NCBI GenBank assembly: GCA_002362105.1 | Contig: DETD01000018.1 | Location: forward strand, 84,110 to 148,109 | Source: Bacteroidales bacterium UBA3297 | GTDB lineage: Bacteria; Bacteroidota; Bacteroidia; Bacteroidales; Paludibacteraceae | Reading direction: 5' to 3' | DNA: 64,000 nt | In this document: positions 51,024 through 60,051 of the stretch, one piece after another | How positions within the stretch are numbered: position 1 is the stretch's first letter | Layout: each line of letters begins with the position of its first letter | The notes under the pieces: model-generated | Told to the model about the DNA's origin: nothing | The model's input: only the letters and a program-made list of their open reading frames with translations | Databases searched by the model: none | Position numbers and translations under genes: made by a program

Positions 51024-53489
51024 ATGAAAAGCAGGAACATTAAGATAGCACTGTTCGCTTTCGCTTTTGGTCTTCTCCAATGGAATGCCAACGCGACAGA
51101 AACTGAAAAAACAATAAACGGGAAAAAATACCAAGAACACCTCGTCAAAAAAGGCGAGACGCTTTTCGGCATCTGTAAAAAATACAACACCACCGTAGCC
51201 GAAATGGAAAAGGTGAACCCTTCTCTGAAAAACGGCTTGAAAAGCGAGGCTAAGATTTTTGTGCCAGTCACCGGTCAATCGACCCCTGCCAAAACGGAGC
51301 CGGCAAAACCTGTAGCCAGCAACGTTCAAAGCGGCACTGCCCCTGAAAAGGAATTGGTGGAGCATCTGGTGAAACCTGGCGAGACGCTCACCTCTATTGC
51401 CCGAAAATACAATACCAGCATAAACGACTTGAGCGCCCGCAACGAGAAACTGGTAAAAAACGGCCTTAAAAGCGGAGCCGTATTGAAAGTGTATAAGAAC
51501 AGCGCAGCAAAAAACGCTGTTCCCGCAACAAAACCAAAGACCGAAATAGCCAGTGCGGCAACTCCTAAGTCCACAAGCCATAGCGAAAAGGGCAACAGCC
51601 ATTCTGCCGGCAACCTTTCGAAGTACAAGGTAAAAAAAGGCGAGACCCTGTATGCCATCTGTAAAAGACAAGGTTGCACTGTCGGTCAAGCTGAAGAACT
51701 GAATCCGCAGTTAAAAAAACGCACGATAATCGAAGGTGAAATTCTCACGTTGCCAGCGCCCAACAACAGCGCCGCAGCCTCAGCAAAGAAGAATGGCGCC
51801 CAGAGCGGTCTGACCGTTCACGAGGTGAAAAAAGGGGAAACCCTTTATGGCATTGCCAACACCTACAACGTCAGCGCCAACGACATCGAGCGTCTGAACC
51901 CAGGTGTTAAGAAATCGGGCATCAAGGCTGGCAAAGCCTTAATTATGCCTTCGACCAGCAAGTACCTTGCCGATTTGAACTCGAAGCCCGACTACCGCGT
52001 GCACAAGGTCGGTAAAGACGAAACCGTGTTCAGCATCAGCAAGAAATTCAACATCAACCCGAACGAGGTTGTTGCCAACAACGACGTGAAGAACGGCATC
52101 AAAGTCGGGCAACTTCTGGCCATTCCGCCAAGCGCGAAAGAGAAAGAGAAGACTGGTGTAGCCAGTGTTTTCCGCCACAACACACCGGCAAGCGAGCCAA
52201 AACACAGCAACATAGCCCACACCGTTTTAAAAGGTGAGACGATGTTCAGCCTTTGCAAAACCTACAAGATTTCGGAATACGAGTTGACATCGGTCAACCC
52301 CGAATTGAAGGCCGATGGTCTGCAGGCAGGCAAAATCATCTTTATACCGCGTACTCCCGACAGCAAGTATTCGTGGAACAGCAGTTATTTTGTAAGCACA
52401 CAAGGTAACAATAAGGTGCATGTGGCCGTTTTACTGCCTTTCAATCCAGAAGACGGACAGATAGACAACAACACCGACAAGTTCCTCGAATTCTACCAAG
52501 GCATATTGTTGGCGGCCAAGCGTTTGAAAGAACAGAACGTATGGGTTTACCTTCACGTCTACAATTCGGGAAAAACAGAGGCGGACATCAATGCCCTGCT
52601 AGAAAAGGAAGAGATGAAGAGCATGGACTTTATGATTGGTCCGGCCTACAAGGCACAATTTGCACCAATGGGCAAGTTCGCGCTTGAGAACAACGTAAAA
52701 ATGATTGTTCCATTCTCATCGCGCACCGAAGAGATGAAAAGCAATCCGAACATCTTCCTTATCAATGCGCCAAAATCGAAAATGGCACAAGAGAGTGCAC
52801 ACTCGTTCGCCGAAATTTTCAAAGGAAAGAACGTAGTAGTGGCTAAATTTAAAGGCGATAAGCAGAACGACAAGCAAGAGATTGCCGACTCGATAGCGGC
52901 GAGGTTGCGGAGCCTTGGCACTCCGGTCAAAGAGATTGAATTCACCAACGCTGACGCGTTGAAAGAATCGTTGAAAGAGAAGGAAGAGAACCTTGTGCTG
53001 ACCACTAGCACCGACCAGGTGGCCCTCACCCAGCTTATACCTAGCGTCAACTCAATGCTCGTGCAGAAATACGACGTCAAGATTTTGGGCTACAACGAGT
53101 GGACCAAATATCAGACCATTGCCAAGGACCTGTTCGTGGCAGAAACCTACATCGGTTCGGCCTACGACATCAACTTTAACGACAGCGCCAGCAAAGAATT
53201 CATCGGCAACTTCCGCAAATACTACGGTCAGGAGCCAGGAAATACACAACCTATGTATGGCGCTCTGGGCTACGACATCATGCTCTACTTCGGCAAAGCG
53301 GTTGCCCTCTTCGGCAAGAACTTCGAGCACGGACTCAACCAACTGACAAAAGAGAATTTGCACACCATTCAAAGCGACTTCAAATTCAAGAAGTACAGCG
53401 AAGATGGCGGTTTCTATAACAGCGATGTCACTATTTCGAGAAACAACGGCACCGACGGACATGTGCTGATGAACAAACAACAGGAATAA
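51024..53489 (+). CDS. Six-LysM periplasmic protein with substrate-binding-protein domain
   Basis: The protein is 821 residues with a signal peptide. Six LysM domains at about 38-81, 113-156, 200-244, 265-309, 324-368 and 398-441 all open with 'xHxVKKGETLxxI' (for example HLVKKGETLFGICKKYN, HEVKKGETLYGIANTYN). Residues ~465-815 form a Leu/Ile/Val-type ligand-binding (peripla_BP) domain, VHVAVLLPFNPEDGQID to VGYDIMLYFG-like text. It joins peptidoglycan binding to a sensory or binding domain, a known Bacteroidetes arrangement. First of a three-gene run with a barrel and DUF4290. Confidence 0.9.
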   Translation: MKSRNIKIALFAFAFGLLQWNANATETEKTINGKKYQEHLVKKGETLFGICKKYNTTVAEMEKVNPSLKNGLKSEAKIFVPVTGQSTPAKTEPAKPVASNVQSGTAPEKELVEHLVKPGETLTSIARKYNTSINDLSARNEKLVKNGLKSGAVLKVYKNSAAKNAVPATKPKTEIASAATPKSTSHSEKGNSHSAGNLSKYKVKKGETLYAICKRQGCTVGQAEELNPQLKKRTIIEGEILTLPAPNNSAAASAKKNGAQSGLTVHEVKKGETLYGIANTYNVSANDIERLNPGVKKSGIKAGKALIMPSTSKYLADLNSKPDYRVHKVGKDETVFSISKKFNINPNEVVANNDVKNGIKVGQLLAIPPSAKEKEKTGVASVFRHNTPASEPKHSNIAHTVLKGETMFSLCKTYKISEYELTSVNPELKADGLQAGKIIFIPRTPDSKYSWNSSYFVSTQGNNKVHVAVLLPFNPEDGQIDNNTDKFLEFYQGILLAAKRLKEQNVWVYLHVYNSGKTEADINALLEKEEMKSMDFMIGPAYKAQFAPMGKFALENNVKMIVPFSSRTEEMKSNPNIFLINAPKSKMAQESAHSFAEIFKGKNVVVAKFKGDKQNDKQEIADSIAARLRSLGTPVKEIEFTNADALKESLKEKEENLVLTTSTDQVALTQLIPSVNSMLVQKYDVKILGYNEWTKYQTIAKDLFVAETYIGSAYDINFNDSASKEFIGNFRKYYGQEPGNTQPMYGALGYDIMLYFGKAVALFGKNFEHGLNQLTKENLHTIQSDFKFKKYSEDGGFYNSDVTISRNNGTDGHVLMNKQQE

Positions 53490-53491
53490 AG

Positions 53492-54241
53492 ATGTTAAAA
53501 AAAATCACAATCTCCCTTATCGTCTTTTTAGGATGGGCGAGCACCGCAAGCAGTCAGGTCAGAAGTCGGTTTGAGGAAGAAATAAGTGTAGGCGTACAAG
53601 GCGGTTTAGCATTGTCGCAAGTCCGCTTTATGCACAACGACGTCACCTACGCCAACAATTTGGGCGACCTGGGCTACCGGAAAGGGGCCGACTTTGGCGC
53701 CATGATCCGCTTCATTGCACAAAAACACTTCGGGCTTCAATTAGAGGCGAACTATATGCAAGGCGGTTGGACCGAAAAGTGGAACGACTTTACCATCGTC
53801 AACGAGCAACAGTTCTTAAACGGTACCATAGAGCGCGAGCTTGACTATTTAAGCATTCCGCTCTTGGCCCACATCTATTTTGGCAACACCCACCGGTTGT
53901 TCTTCAACTTCGGCCCTAAAATGGGATTGCTGATGGGTACCGGTAAGACCAAGAGCAACCTGACAGCCGAACAAGAACAAGCAATATTGACTAACAACTG
54001 GAACGACCCCCGAATTAACGAGGATATTGAAGAAAACAAAGTGGACTTCGGGCTATGCGTGGGTGCGGGCTACGAGTTTCACCTGAACAAACTGTCGGTT
54101 TTGGCAGAAGCCCGCTGGAACTACGGATTGAAAGACGTCTTCGAGCACGACCGAAGCGCAGTTTTCCAACGTTCGAACAACCAAATGTTCACCTTTACAC
54201 TGGGCGTAATGATGCCAGTACTGAAATTCCACAGCAATTAA
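53492..54241 (+). CDS. PorT-family outer-membrane beta-barrel
   Basis: The protein is 249 residues with an N-terminal signal (LIVFLGWASTASSQ). Strands such as ISVGVQGGLALSQVRF, HFGLQLEANYMQGGW, LDYLSIPLLAHIYFG and LFFNFGPKMGLLMG give the PorT/OMP_b-brl_2 pattern, and the C-terminal strand is FTFTLGVMMPVLKF. It begins 2 nt after the LysM stop, so it is co-translated. PorT homologues support type IX secretion, but this may be a paralogue. Confidence 0.82.
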   Translation: MLKKITISLIVFLGWASTASSQVRSRFEEEISVGVQGGLALSQVRFMHNDVTYANNLGDLGYRKGADFGAMIRFIAQKHFGLQLEANYMQGGWTEKWNDFTIVNEQQFLNGTIERELDYLSIPLLAHIYFGNTHRLFFNFGPKMGLLMGTGKTKSNLTAEQEQAILTNNWNDPRINEDIEENKVDFGLCVGAGYEFHLNKLSVLAEARWNYGLKDVFEHDRSAVFQRSNNQMFTFTLGVMMPVLKFHSN

Positions 54242-54251
54242 AACTACAGAC

Positions 54252-54896
54252 ATGGGACAAGAAATTCAAGAAACATATTCCAACTTTCACTCCGACTACA
54301 ACACCAGCAAAGAGGCGATTGAGTTGAGGGGCTACGGAAGGAACATACAGAAAATGGTAGACCACTGCCTTAGCATAGAAGACCGGGCGGAACGCACACG
54401 CTGTGCCCTCTCTATTGTTAAGACTATGGAACGGATTCGCCCTATGGGCTACAGCGAAAACACACTATGGGACCACATCTACTTCATTTCGGGCTACCAA
54501 CTCGACATTGACTATCCGAACGGCTACGTTCCCCAAAAGTTGGGTCGACTAACTGCCGCTACCGACACTATACCCTACCCTAAAAGCAGGTTCCGCTTCC
54601 GCCACTACGGCAACAACATACAGATTGCCATAGCTAAAGCAATGGAAATGGAAGACGAGGAGAACCGCAAAAAACTGACGCTGATGATAGCCAACCAAAT
54701 GAAACGTTGCTACATCCTCTACAACAAAGAAACCGTTACCGACAATAAGATTTTCGACGACCTGAGGGAAATGAGCCACGGTAAACTCGACATTAAAGAC
54801 GGCGGATTCAAACTGGTAGACGCTCAAACGGTATTGGCAGCACCAGTAACCACCCAGCCGACAAAGTCGTCGAAGAAAAAGAAGAAAAAGAAATAA
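54252..54896 (+). CDS. DUF4290 domain-containing protein
   Basis: The protein is 214 residues. LRGYGRNIQKMVDHCLSIED, then ALSIVKTMERIRPMGY and FRHYGNNIQIAIAKAMEME show the same helix repeated with its RxYGxNIQ signature, as in DUF4290. The C-terminus ends in a lysine run (SSKKKKKKK). It is cytosolic. It lies 10 nt after the barrel gene. Function unknown; its position in an envelope operon is typical of Bacteroidetes. Confidence 0.85.
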   Translation: MGQEIQETYSNFHSDYNTSKEAIELRGYGRNIQKMVDHCLSIEDRAERTRCALSIVKTMERIRPMGYSENTLWDHIYFISGYQLDIDYPNGYVPQKLGRLTAATDTIPYPKSRFRFRHYGNNIQIAIAKAMEMEDEENRKKLTLMIANQMKRCYILYNKETVTDNKIFDDLREMSHGKLDIKDGGFKLVDAQTVLAAPVTTQPTKSSKKKKKKK

Positions 54897-54924
54897 CTAG
54901 AAACAGACCTATTTATATTGTGCA

Positions 54925-54957
54925 GAAAGGGGGCTGTCATTACGACAGCCCCCTTTC
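54925..54957 (+). terminator. Terminator after DUF4290
   Basis: A 14-bp perfect stem (54925-54938 with 54944-54957) with 5-nt loop. T-rich text follows after CCTA. Confidence 0.88.
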
Positions 54958-55016
54958 CTATTTGTTGTTACTACCTAATGTTTGCAGACAGAACCAGTCT
55001 GTCTGTTCTATTTAAT

Positions 55017-56240
55017 TTACTGTGCAATTGCGCTCAACGCTCCCCAGTAACCAGGAACGAGCAAGTCATGTTCAGGGTCAATGTAGTTGTCAGGCTGGGC
55101 CGTGCAGCCATAATAAGACTGCAGGTTATAACTGCTATTTGTATAATAATCTACAATCGCATTCCTATTGCTACCCATTGTCACATAAACGTATGCGATT
55201 GGATTTTTATCAATACGGACAAAACCAGTCGCTTTTACCAGACCATTTCCGTAATAAAGTTTTCCGTTTTTCTCCTGTTCGTACGAGCAGAGCACCTTAC
55301 CCGTTTGGCTATGACGATACCGGTAAAGCGGTGCAGTATAAGCTTTTGGGGTTGTATATCCATAACCCACTAGCCACCTTACGTCCGACTTGTTTGTGAA
55401 CTGGTTAAACTTGGCAAGAACAGAAGCCGTGCCAGAATAAGACCCAGAAAAGATAGGAACCACATTTGCAGGGTACGGATAAAGGGATTTAATAGTCGCA
55501 ATATCTTTAGCCGACAACGAGTAGTTTTGCGAGAATGTCCGGCCCTGTTTGTTCCATCTAGCCGGAATAGGGTACATCATAATGGAAGAAGGATCAAATT
55601 GTCCAGACTCGGAGATGGCGTTATAGACCGCTTGTTGCTGGGTTCCAAACAGATTTTCGTACTGAGTGTTACCTATATCCTGCTTTATATTGGCAGCATT
55701 CCAGGTAAGACCCGAACTCCGATTGAAATGCTCGTCAAGAAGACCCAACACATGCCCTAACTCATGAAGGACAGTAGCTCTCTTTTCACTGCTGTTTTTC
55801 ATCCTATTAGAATAAATAGTCATTGTAGGCTGAGATTTTGGAACCTGGTTATTATAGTATTTTCCTGGCCAAGAAGATCCCTTTGTAGACCAACCGCCTG
55901 AAGACGAACCAGAATAGTCGAACTTAATTCTTACACTACAGTTATTACGTCTACTAACATTAAGTTCATTAAACTTAATGTTTGCATATTGCATCCATTC
56001 GCACATACAGCTACGCACAAGATTCTGCTCGTCTTCGCTACCATTTTCAAAACAGAAAGAAATGGTCTCACCCACATTCCAAAGGAAATCAGGCATAGCA
56101 TTTCTATCAAGATAGATGCTCTTCAACTGGTTTGAACTAGAGGCTTGTGTTTCCTCTTCTACAATTTCCTTGTTCTCATCAGAACAACCTGTAGCCATAA
56201 AAGCCAATGGCAACAATAGTAAATACTTACAATATTTCAT
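55017..56240 (-). CDS. Zinc metalloprotease lipoprotein (metzincin type, HExxHxxGxxD)
   Basis: The protein has 407 residues from MKYCKYLLLLPLAF (ATG 56240) with lipobox Cys19 (MATGCS). The catalytic motif HELGHVLGLLDEH (159-171) gives ligands His159 and His163 and a third ligand position of Asp169 rather than the astacin/serralysin His. The Met-turn SIMMYPI follows at 219. This Asp form is known in snapalysin-type enzymes. The C-terminal ~110 residues (APLYRYRHSQTGKVL, GFVRIDKNPIAYVYV) look like a DUF5648-type adhesion domain. It is predicted to be on the cell surface. Transcribed divergently from the large helical protein. Confidence 0.85.
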   Translation of the reverse strand: MKYCKYLLLLPLAFMATGCSDENKEIVEEETQASSSNQLKSIYLDRNAMPDFLWNVGETISFCFENGSEDEQNLVRSCMCEWMQYANIKFNELNVSRRNNCSVRIKFDYSGSSSGGWSTKGSSWPGKYYNNQVPKSQPTMTIYSNRMKNSSEKRATVLHELGHVLGLLDEHFNRSSGLTWNAANIKQDIGNTQYENLFGTQQQAVYNAISESGQFDPSSIMMYPIPARWNKQGRTFSQNYSLSAKDIATIKSLYPYPANVVPIFSGSYSGTASVLAKFNQFTNKSDVRWLVGYGYTTPKAYTAPLYRYRHSQTGKVLCSYEQEKNGKLYYGNGLVKATGFVRIDKNPIAYVYVTMGSNRNAIVDYYTNSSYNLQSYYGCTAQPDNYIDPEHDLLVPGYWGALSAIAQ

Positions 56241-56461
56241 AATACATAGCAATCCATGGTTAATACTGTTTTTTGATGTGGGATTGCAGATTTAACACAT
56301 CAGCAACACAAAGAAACAGAACTAGACCTGCCACTATTCCCGGGCATAACAGGCAAGCCAGTCTTTTTATTTTGTCAGAATATCAGGCCGCAACAAATCG
56401 ACAGAAGCAAACAACACATTCATTAATCCATTTATTATTGCGTATACTCATTTTGACATCA

Positions 56462-56469
56462 CAAAAATA
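56462..56469 (-). promoter_or_regulatory. -7 element (TATTTTTG) for the metzincin gene
   Basis: On the minus strand, about 220 nt before the ATG at 56240; fits TAnnTTTG. The intervening region otherwise shows nothing I can identify. Confidence 0.4.
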
Positions 56470-56697
56470 AACTATTTAATAATACAATAAAATAGCAAAA
56501 CAGCCACAATACTGAGCAGAAGAGGACAAAGGATATAAGTCACGACACTTCATCCTTTATATAATCGAAAAAACAGAAAAACAACATCCGCGAAATTATT
56601 TTTTAGATTTGTATTCTTTTATTAAAATATTTTAAATACATTTACATTATCAAAAGACAACTTTAATAAAGGTATTATTAATATAACCACTTTTATT

Positions 56698-56755
56698 TAG
56701 TTTTGTTTGAAAAGAATCATAACCGTTTATAGTACTATAACACATTTCATAACCG
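56698..56755 (+). promoter_or_regulatory. Promoter region of the 1030-residue protein with palindromic operator
   Basis: TAGTTTTG (56698-56705) fits TAnnTTTG. Just downstream, TTATAGTACTATAA (56727-56740) is a perfect 14-bp palindrome flanked symmetrically by two copies of TCATAACCG (56717-56725 and 56747-56755; spacing 30 bp). The AT-rich stretch around it, 56470-56819, holds no gene. Confidence 0.55.
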
Positions 56756-56819
56756 CTATTCCACAAAGAATCGTTTTTGCTTTGTAGAATAGTAATGTCT
56801 AATTTAAATTTTAAATACC

Positions 56820-59800
56820 ATGTTAAGTGAAAAAGTATCGCTTGCGCCTGCTGACGAGCAGTTTAGGCAGACACAAACGCAAGCAGTAGGATCGTCTGTT
56901 TCGTTAGACATCGCAACAACCGCAATTATTGAACAACCTACGTTCAAACACCTAAACGATCCAAAATTGGCAGACCTTGTAACGCACCAAGACGAAGCGA
57001 AAGAGCTAGCCAATGAGTGGCGTGAAGGCCTACGTCAACAGATTTTTTCTGTCAACCAGTCAATCATTGATTACACGAGGTATTTCAATGAATACTACGG
57101 CTATATGGTTGACTTCCTAAACATAATGGAAAATGCCAAGGACAAAGGTGAATTCGACAAATCAAAAAGTAACCTCATCGCAACCCTGAACCAACTAATA
57201 CTTGAGTTACAGAAACAAAAAGGAACTGTTGAACAAACAAGCGCAGCGATCAAGAGTCTTCAGAAAAGAATGATGGAAAACGAGTCAAAACTAAAAGGAG
57301 ACTACGACGAGATATGTGCATATTACAAAGGAGAGCAAGGTAAGCTGGAAGACTTGAAAAACGCCATTGACTCATATAATGCCGCCATGTCAAAAGATCT
57401 AGCCTTAATTGGAGGAGGAGCAGCTGGAATTGTAGTTGGCGGATTAACAATAGCCGTTGGTGTTGGTTCGATTATTCTTGGAGGCTCAGGGGCTGTTATC
57501 ATTGGAGTCGGCGTTGCAATTGTAGCGGGCGGAGCTACTTGCTTGACTATAGGAGCAGTTGACTACAGCAAAAAATCACAAGCAAAAGCAGATGCCATAG
57601 CAGAGCTTAGCAGTATCAACTCCGAAATTGCCATTGCACAATCATTAACAAGCGATGTCTCAGTCTTGACTCAAAATTTAGATTTAGCAGTAAGTTGCCT
57701 TGACCAGATAGACAAAGCATGGAGTGTGCTAATAAATGATTACAAATCTGTCATTGACGCTCTTAAGGAGACCGACGAAAGCACGTCTTCTGAATTAGTA
57801 TTCATTATAAGAGCAAATCTAGAAGTCTCGAAAAAGGCATGGGAAACACTCGACGAAGATGCCAACACTTTCAAAAAAAACATACTCAATCCAACTCCTG
57901 TCGACACATCAGGACTCAACAACAACACGAAAGTTCAATGTACGCCTACCATTCCTCTCAAAGTTGTTTTTGCTAAAAGCGACGAATTGAAAGTCAAGGA
58001 ACAGCCTTCACAAGAGAAGCAACAGACATCTTTGACCGTTGCCGTTGAAGATTTGGTTGACACAACGAACGTTTTTGCAGATCAGTTGGAAAAACTAGAC
58101 CAACGATACAATGTACCAGACTATGTAGAAAAAGCAAGTTCGCAATTGAAACCCAATGCGGGGAAAGCGCTGAATGATACAGTTTGTTTTGTAGATAGCA
58201 ACGAAAAGCTGGCTTCATGTTCTATTTCCATCAATCAAATTCTGAAAATAGAAGACAACGAGGTCTTTTTAGAGCAAGTACACTATGTTCTGGCAGAGAC
58301 AGACAACAAGTTACAGGCCACCATTGAGTATGGAAATTCCGCTCAAAAGAGTATTTATACATTAGAGAAATCTACAAATGAGACAGACACTCAACTTGAG
58401 GCTTGGCTTGACGAACTAAAAAAAGAAAAACAGGTTGACGAGTCGATGCTAAGAGATGCAACAAACATGTATAGAAAACTCAAAGACGAAGAAAGTACAT
58501 ATAAGGTACTTATATGGATTCCTTTCGTAAACATTGCTGCAGCCATCAAATTGCGCCAACTAGACGATGACATCAGAAGATATCAGAATAAAATACGTTC
58601 CACAGAAGAATCTCTCTGGAATGTGTCTAATATCATAAATTGCACCGGGTCGTTGGCCATCATGTCTAAATCGCTGCAAACAGATGTTGATGCAGTCTTG
58701 TCATCATTACAGTACATTAGCGTTATGTTGAGAAATATCGATACGTCACTAAGCGTTGATCAGATATTCCTTATCAAATCAAAACTTAGTGTTATCGCTA
58801 GTCAACTACAAGATCTTGGTGTACTGCGATTGAAAAAAACAGGAATTAGACTATTTCGTGCAATTAAAGGGCAAGATTCAGAAAATAGTTTCCAAAATTT
58901 TCTTGAATCGTGTGTGACTTCCGCAAGCCGGACAGACATTTCAGCGCGCACATGTGCGATCCAGCCGGCACTTCAAAACGTAGAAAATCTGCTCAAACAA
59001 GATGCCGTGATTTTGAAAAAGAATGCGACTGACTGGATAACAAGCTATTCTACAACTGTCACAGGTGTTCTTTCCTCATACAGAAGCCTATGCAGAAGCA
59101 TCAAATTATACTCAGAATCAGCCATCAACGCCCTAGACAGAGGTGAAATTAGACAAGCCGAATACCTCTATCAAACTATTGTATCCTGCTTTGTTGAACA
59201 GGCAGAATTAAATTACAAGTTAAGAAACTCGCTGGCGATATTCATCAACGCCATTAAAGAGAATGACGCAGAATTCGGACTTATACAAGACATTGTCACA
59301 AAAGAACTGGAGCCTGAGGTAAACGAAATGATTTTAGCAGATATGGCCTTTTCTGCGAAAATAGACAAAGCACTTAATGACATCATTAACGAGTCGACCC
59401 GTATGGTTGGAGAATACCTCACAGCAGAATTAATGATTGCAGTTTCTGTTGCACTTGGACAAATAGAACTTGGAGCAGCCTCTGCATCAACATTTATCAC
59501 CTATTTGAAAAAAGGTATTAATACTGCGATTGCCAAGGGTAGCGATAAATTATCGGAGGCTGGGATAGAAAAGTTCAAGAATATAAAAGCGAACGAAAAC
59601 ATCATTGATGATCTAGTAGAAAAGAGATGTGAAAACTTAATGAACATTTCTAGGACAAAATCTGACATATCTGTCATCAACGTACTTCGCGGAGAACTTA
59701 GTTCTATGAGCAAGAACATTTCCACCTTCTCTGAATTGATGTACGACAACAAAGAGACTTTAGAAGCAGAAGCAAGAGACTTCATCTACATCAAATCTCT

Positions 59801-59912
59801 GTTTGACACAGATAGAGAGAAAGCCAAGTCCTTAATTAAAGAGAAATTAGACAATTGGTCGAATATCGAGAAACTTGTAAACATCCTTCTTTTAAACTAT
59901 ATAAACAACTAA
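56820..59912 (+). CDS. 1030-residue helical protein resembling three fused ClyA/HBL/NHE-type alpha-pore-forming modules
   Basis: Almost wholly helical, with no signal peptide. Three modules of about 340 residues can be read: ~1-370, ~400-675 and ~690-1030. Each has long amphipathic helices on both sides of a central hydrophobic stretch: residues 194-247 (LIGGGAAGIVVGGLTIAVGV onward, glycine-rich, as in the beta-tongue/hydrophobic hairpin of Bacillus HBL-B and NheB), 562-577 (VLIWIPFVNIAAAI) and 867-896. HBL, NHE and the Gram-negative Ahl/Smh systems use three separate ClyA-like proteins of this size, so the chain could be a one-piece tripartite toxin. The fold call is from residue pattern only. 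An intracellular coiled-coil protein is the alternative. Codon use is more AT-rich than neighbours. Confidence 0.6.
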   Translation: MLSEKVSLAPADEQFRQTQTQAVGSSVSLDIATTAIIEQPTFKHLNDPKLADLVTHQDEAKELANEWREGLRQQIFSVNQSIIDYTRYFNEYYGYMVDFLNIMENAKDKGEFDKSKSNLIATLNQLILELQKQKGTVEQTSAAIKSLQKRMMENESKLKGDYDEICAYYKGEQGKLEDLKNAIDSYNAAMSKDLALIGGGAAGIVVGGLTIAVGVGSIILGGSGAVIIGVGVAIVAGGATCLTIGAVDYSKKSQAKADAIAELSSINSEIAIAQSLTSDVSVLTQNLDLAVSCLDQIDKAWSVLINDYKSVIDALKETDESTSSELVFIIRANLEVSKKAWETLDEDANTFKKNILNPTPVDTSGLNNNTKVQCTPTIPLKVVFAKSDELKVKEQPSQEKQQTSLTVAVEDLVDTTNVFADQLEKLDQRYNVPDYVEKASSQLKPNAGKALNDTVCFVDSNEKLASCSISINQILKIEDNEVFLEQVHYVLAETDNKLQATIEYGNSAQKSIYTLEKSTNETDTQLEAWLDELKKEKQVDESMLRDATNMYRKLKDEESTYKVLIWIPFVNIAAAIKLRQLDDDIRRYQNKIRSTEESLWNVSNIINCTGSLAIMSKSLQTDVDAVLSSLQYISVMLRNIDTSLSVDQIFLIKSKLSVIASQLQDLGVLRLKKTGIRLFRAIKGQDSENSFQNFLESCVTSASRTDISARTCAIQPALQNVENLLKQDAVILKKNATDWITSYSTTVTGVLSSYRSLCRSIKLYSESAINALDRGEIRQAEYLYQTIVSCFVEQAELNYKLRNSLAIFINAIKENDAEFGLIQDIVTKELEPEVNEMILADMAFSAKIDKALNDIINESTRMVGEYLTAELMIAVSVALGQIELGAASASTFITYLKKGINTAIAKGSDKLSEAGIEKFKNIKANENIIDDLVEKRCENLMNISRTKSDISVINVLRGELSSMSKNISTFSELMYDNKETLEAEARDFIYIKSLFDTDREKAKSLIKEKLDNWSNIEKLVNILLLNYINN

Positions 59913-59974
59913 TTTTTTGAAGGATAAACTCACCACTCGTTTATTAGTTTTTGCTGATAGAACGACTAATATTA

Positions 59975-60006
59975 AATCCCCGGCTTAAACAAGCCAGGGA
60001 TTTTTT
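59975..60006 (+). terminator. Terminator after the large helical protein
   Basis: AAATCCCCGGCTT pairs with AAGCCAGGGATTT (one bulge), followed by TTTTTT; it lies ~60 nt after the stop. Confidence 0.85.
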
Positions 60007-60051
60007 ATGTTCACAACGTCAATAGAATTATCTATACAAGCATTGACAGCA

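Noticed and set aside
56820..59912. SMC/MukB-type or tape-measure protein
   Set aside because: No nucleotide-binding motifs, the central glycine-rich hydrophobic hairpin is atypical for coiled-coil scaffolds, and no phage structural genes are nearby; kept only as a minor alternative.
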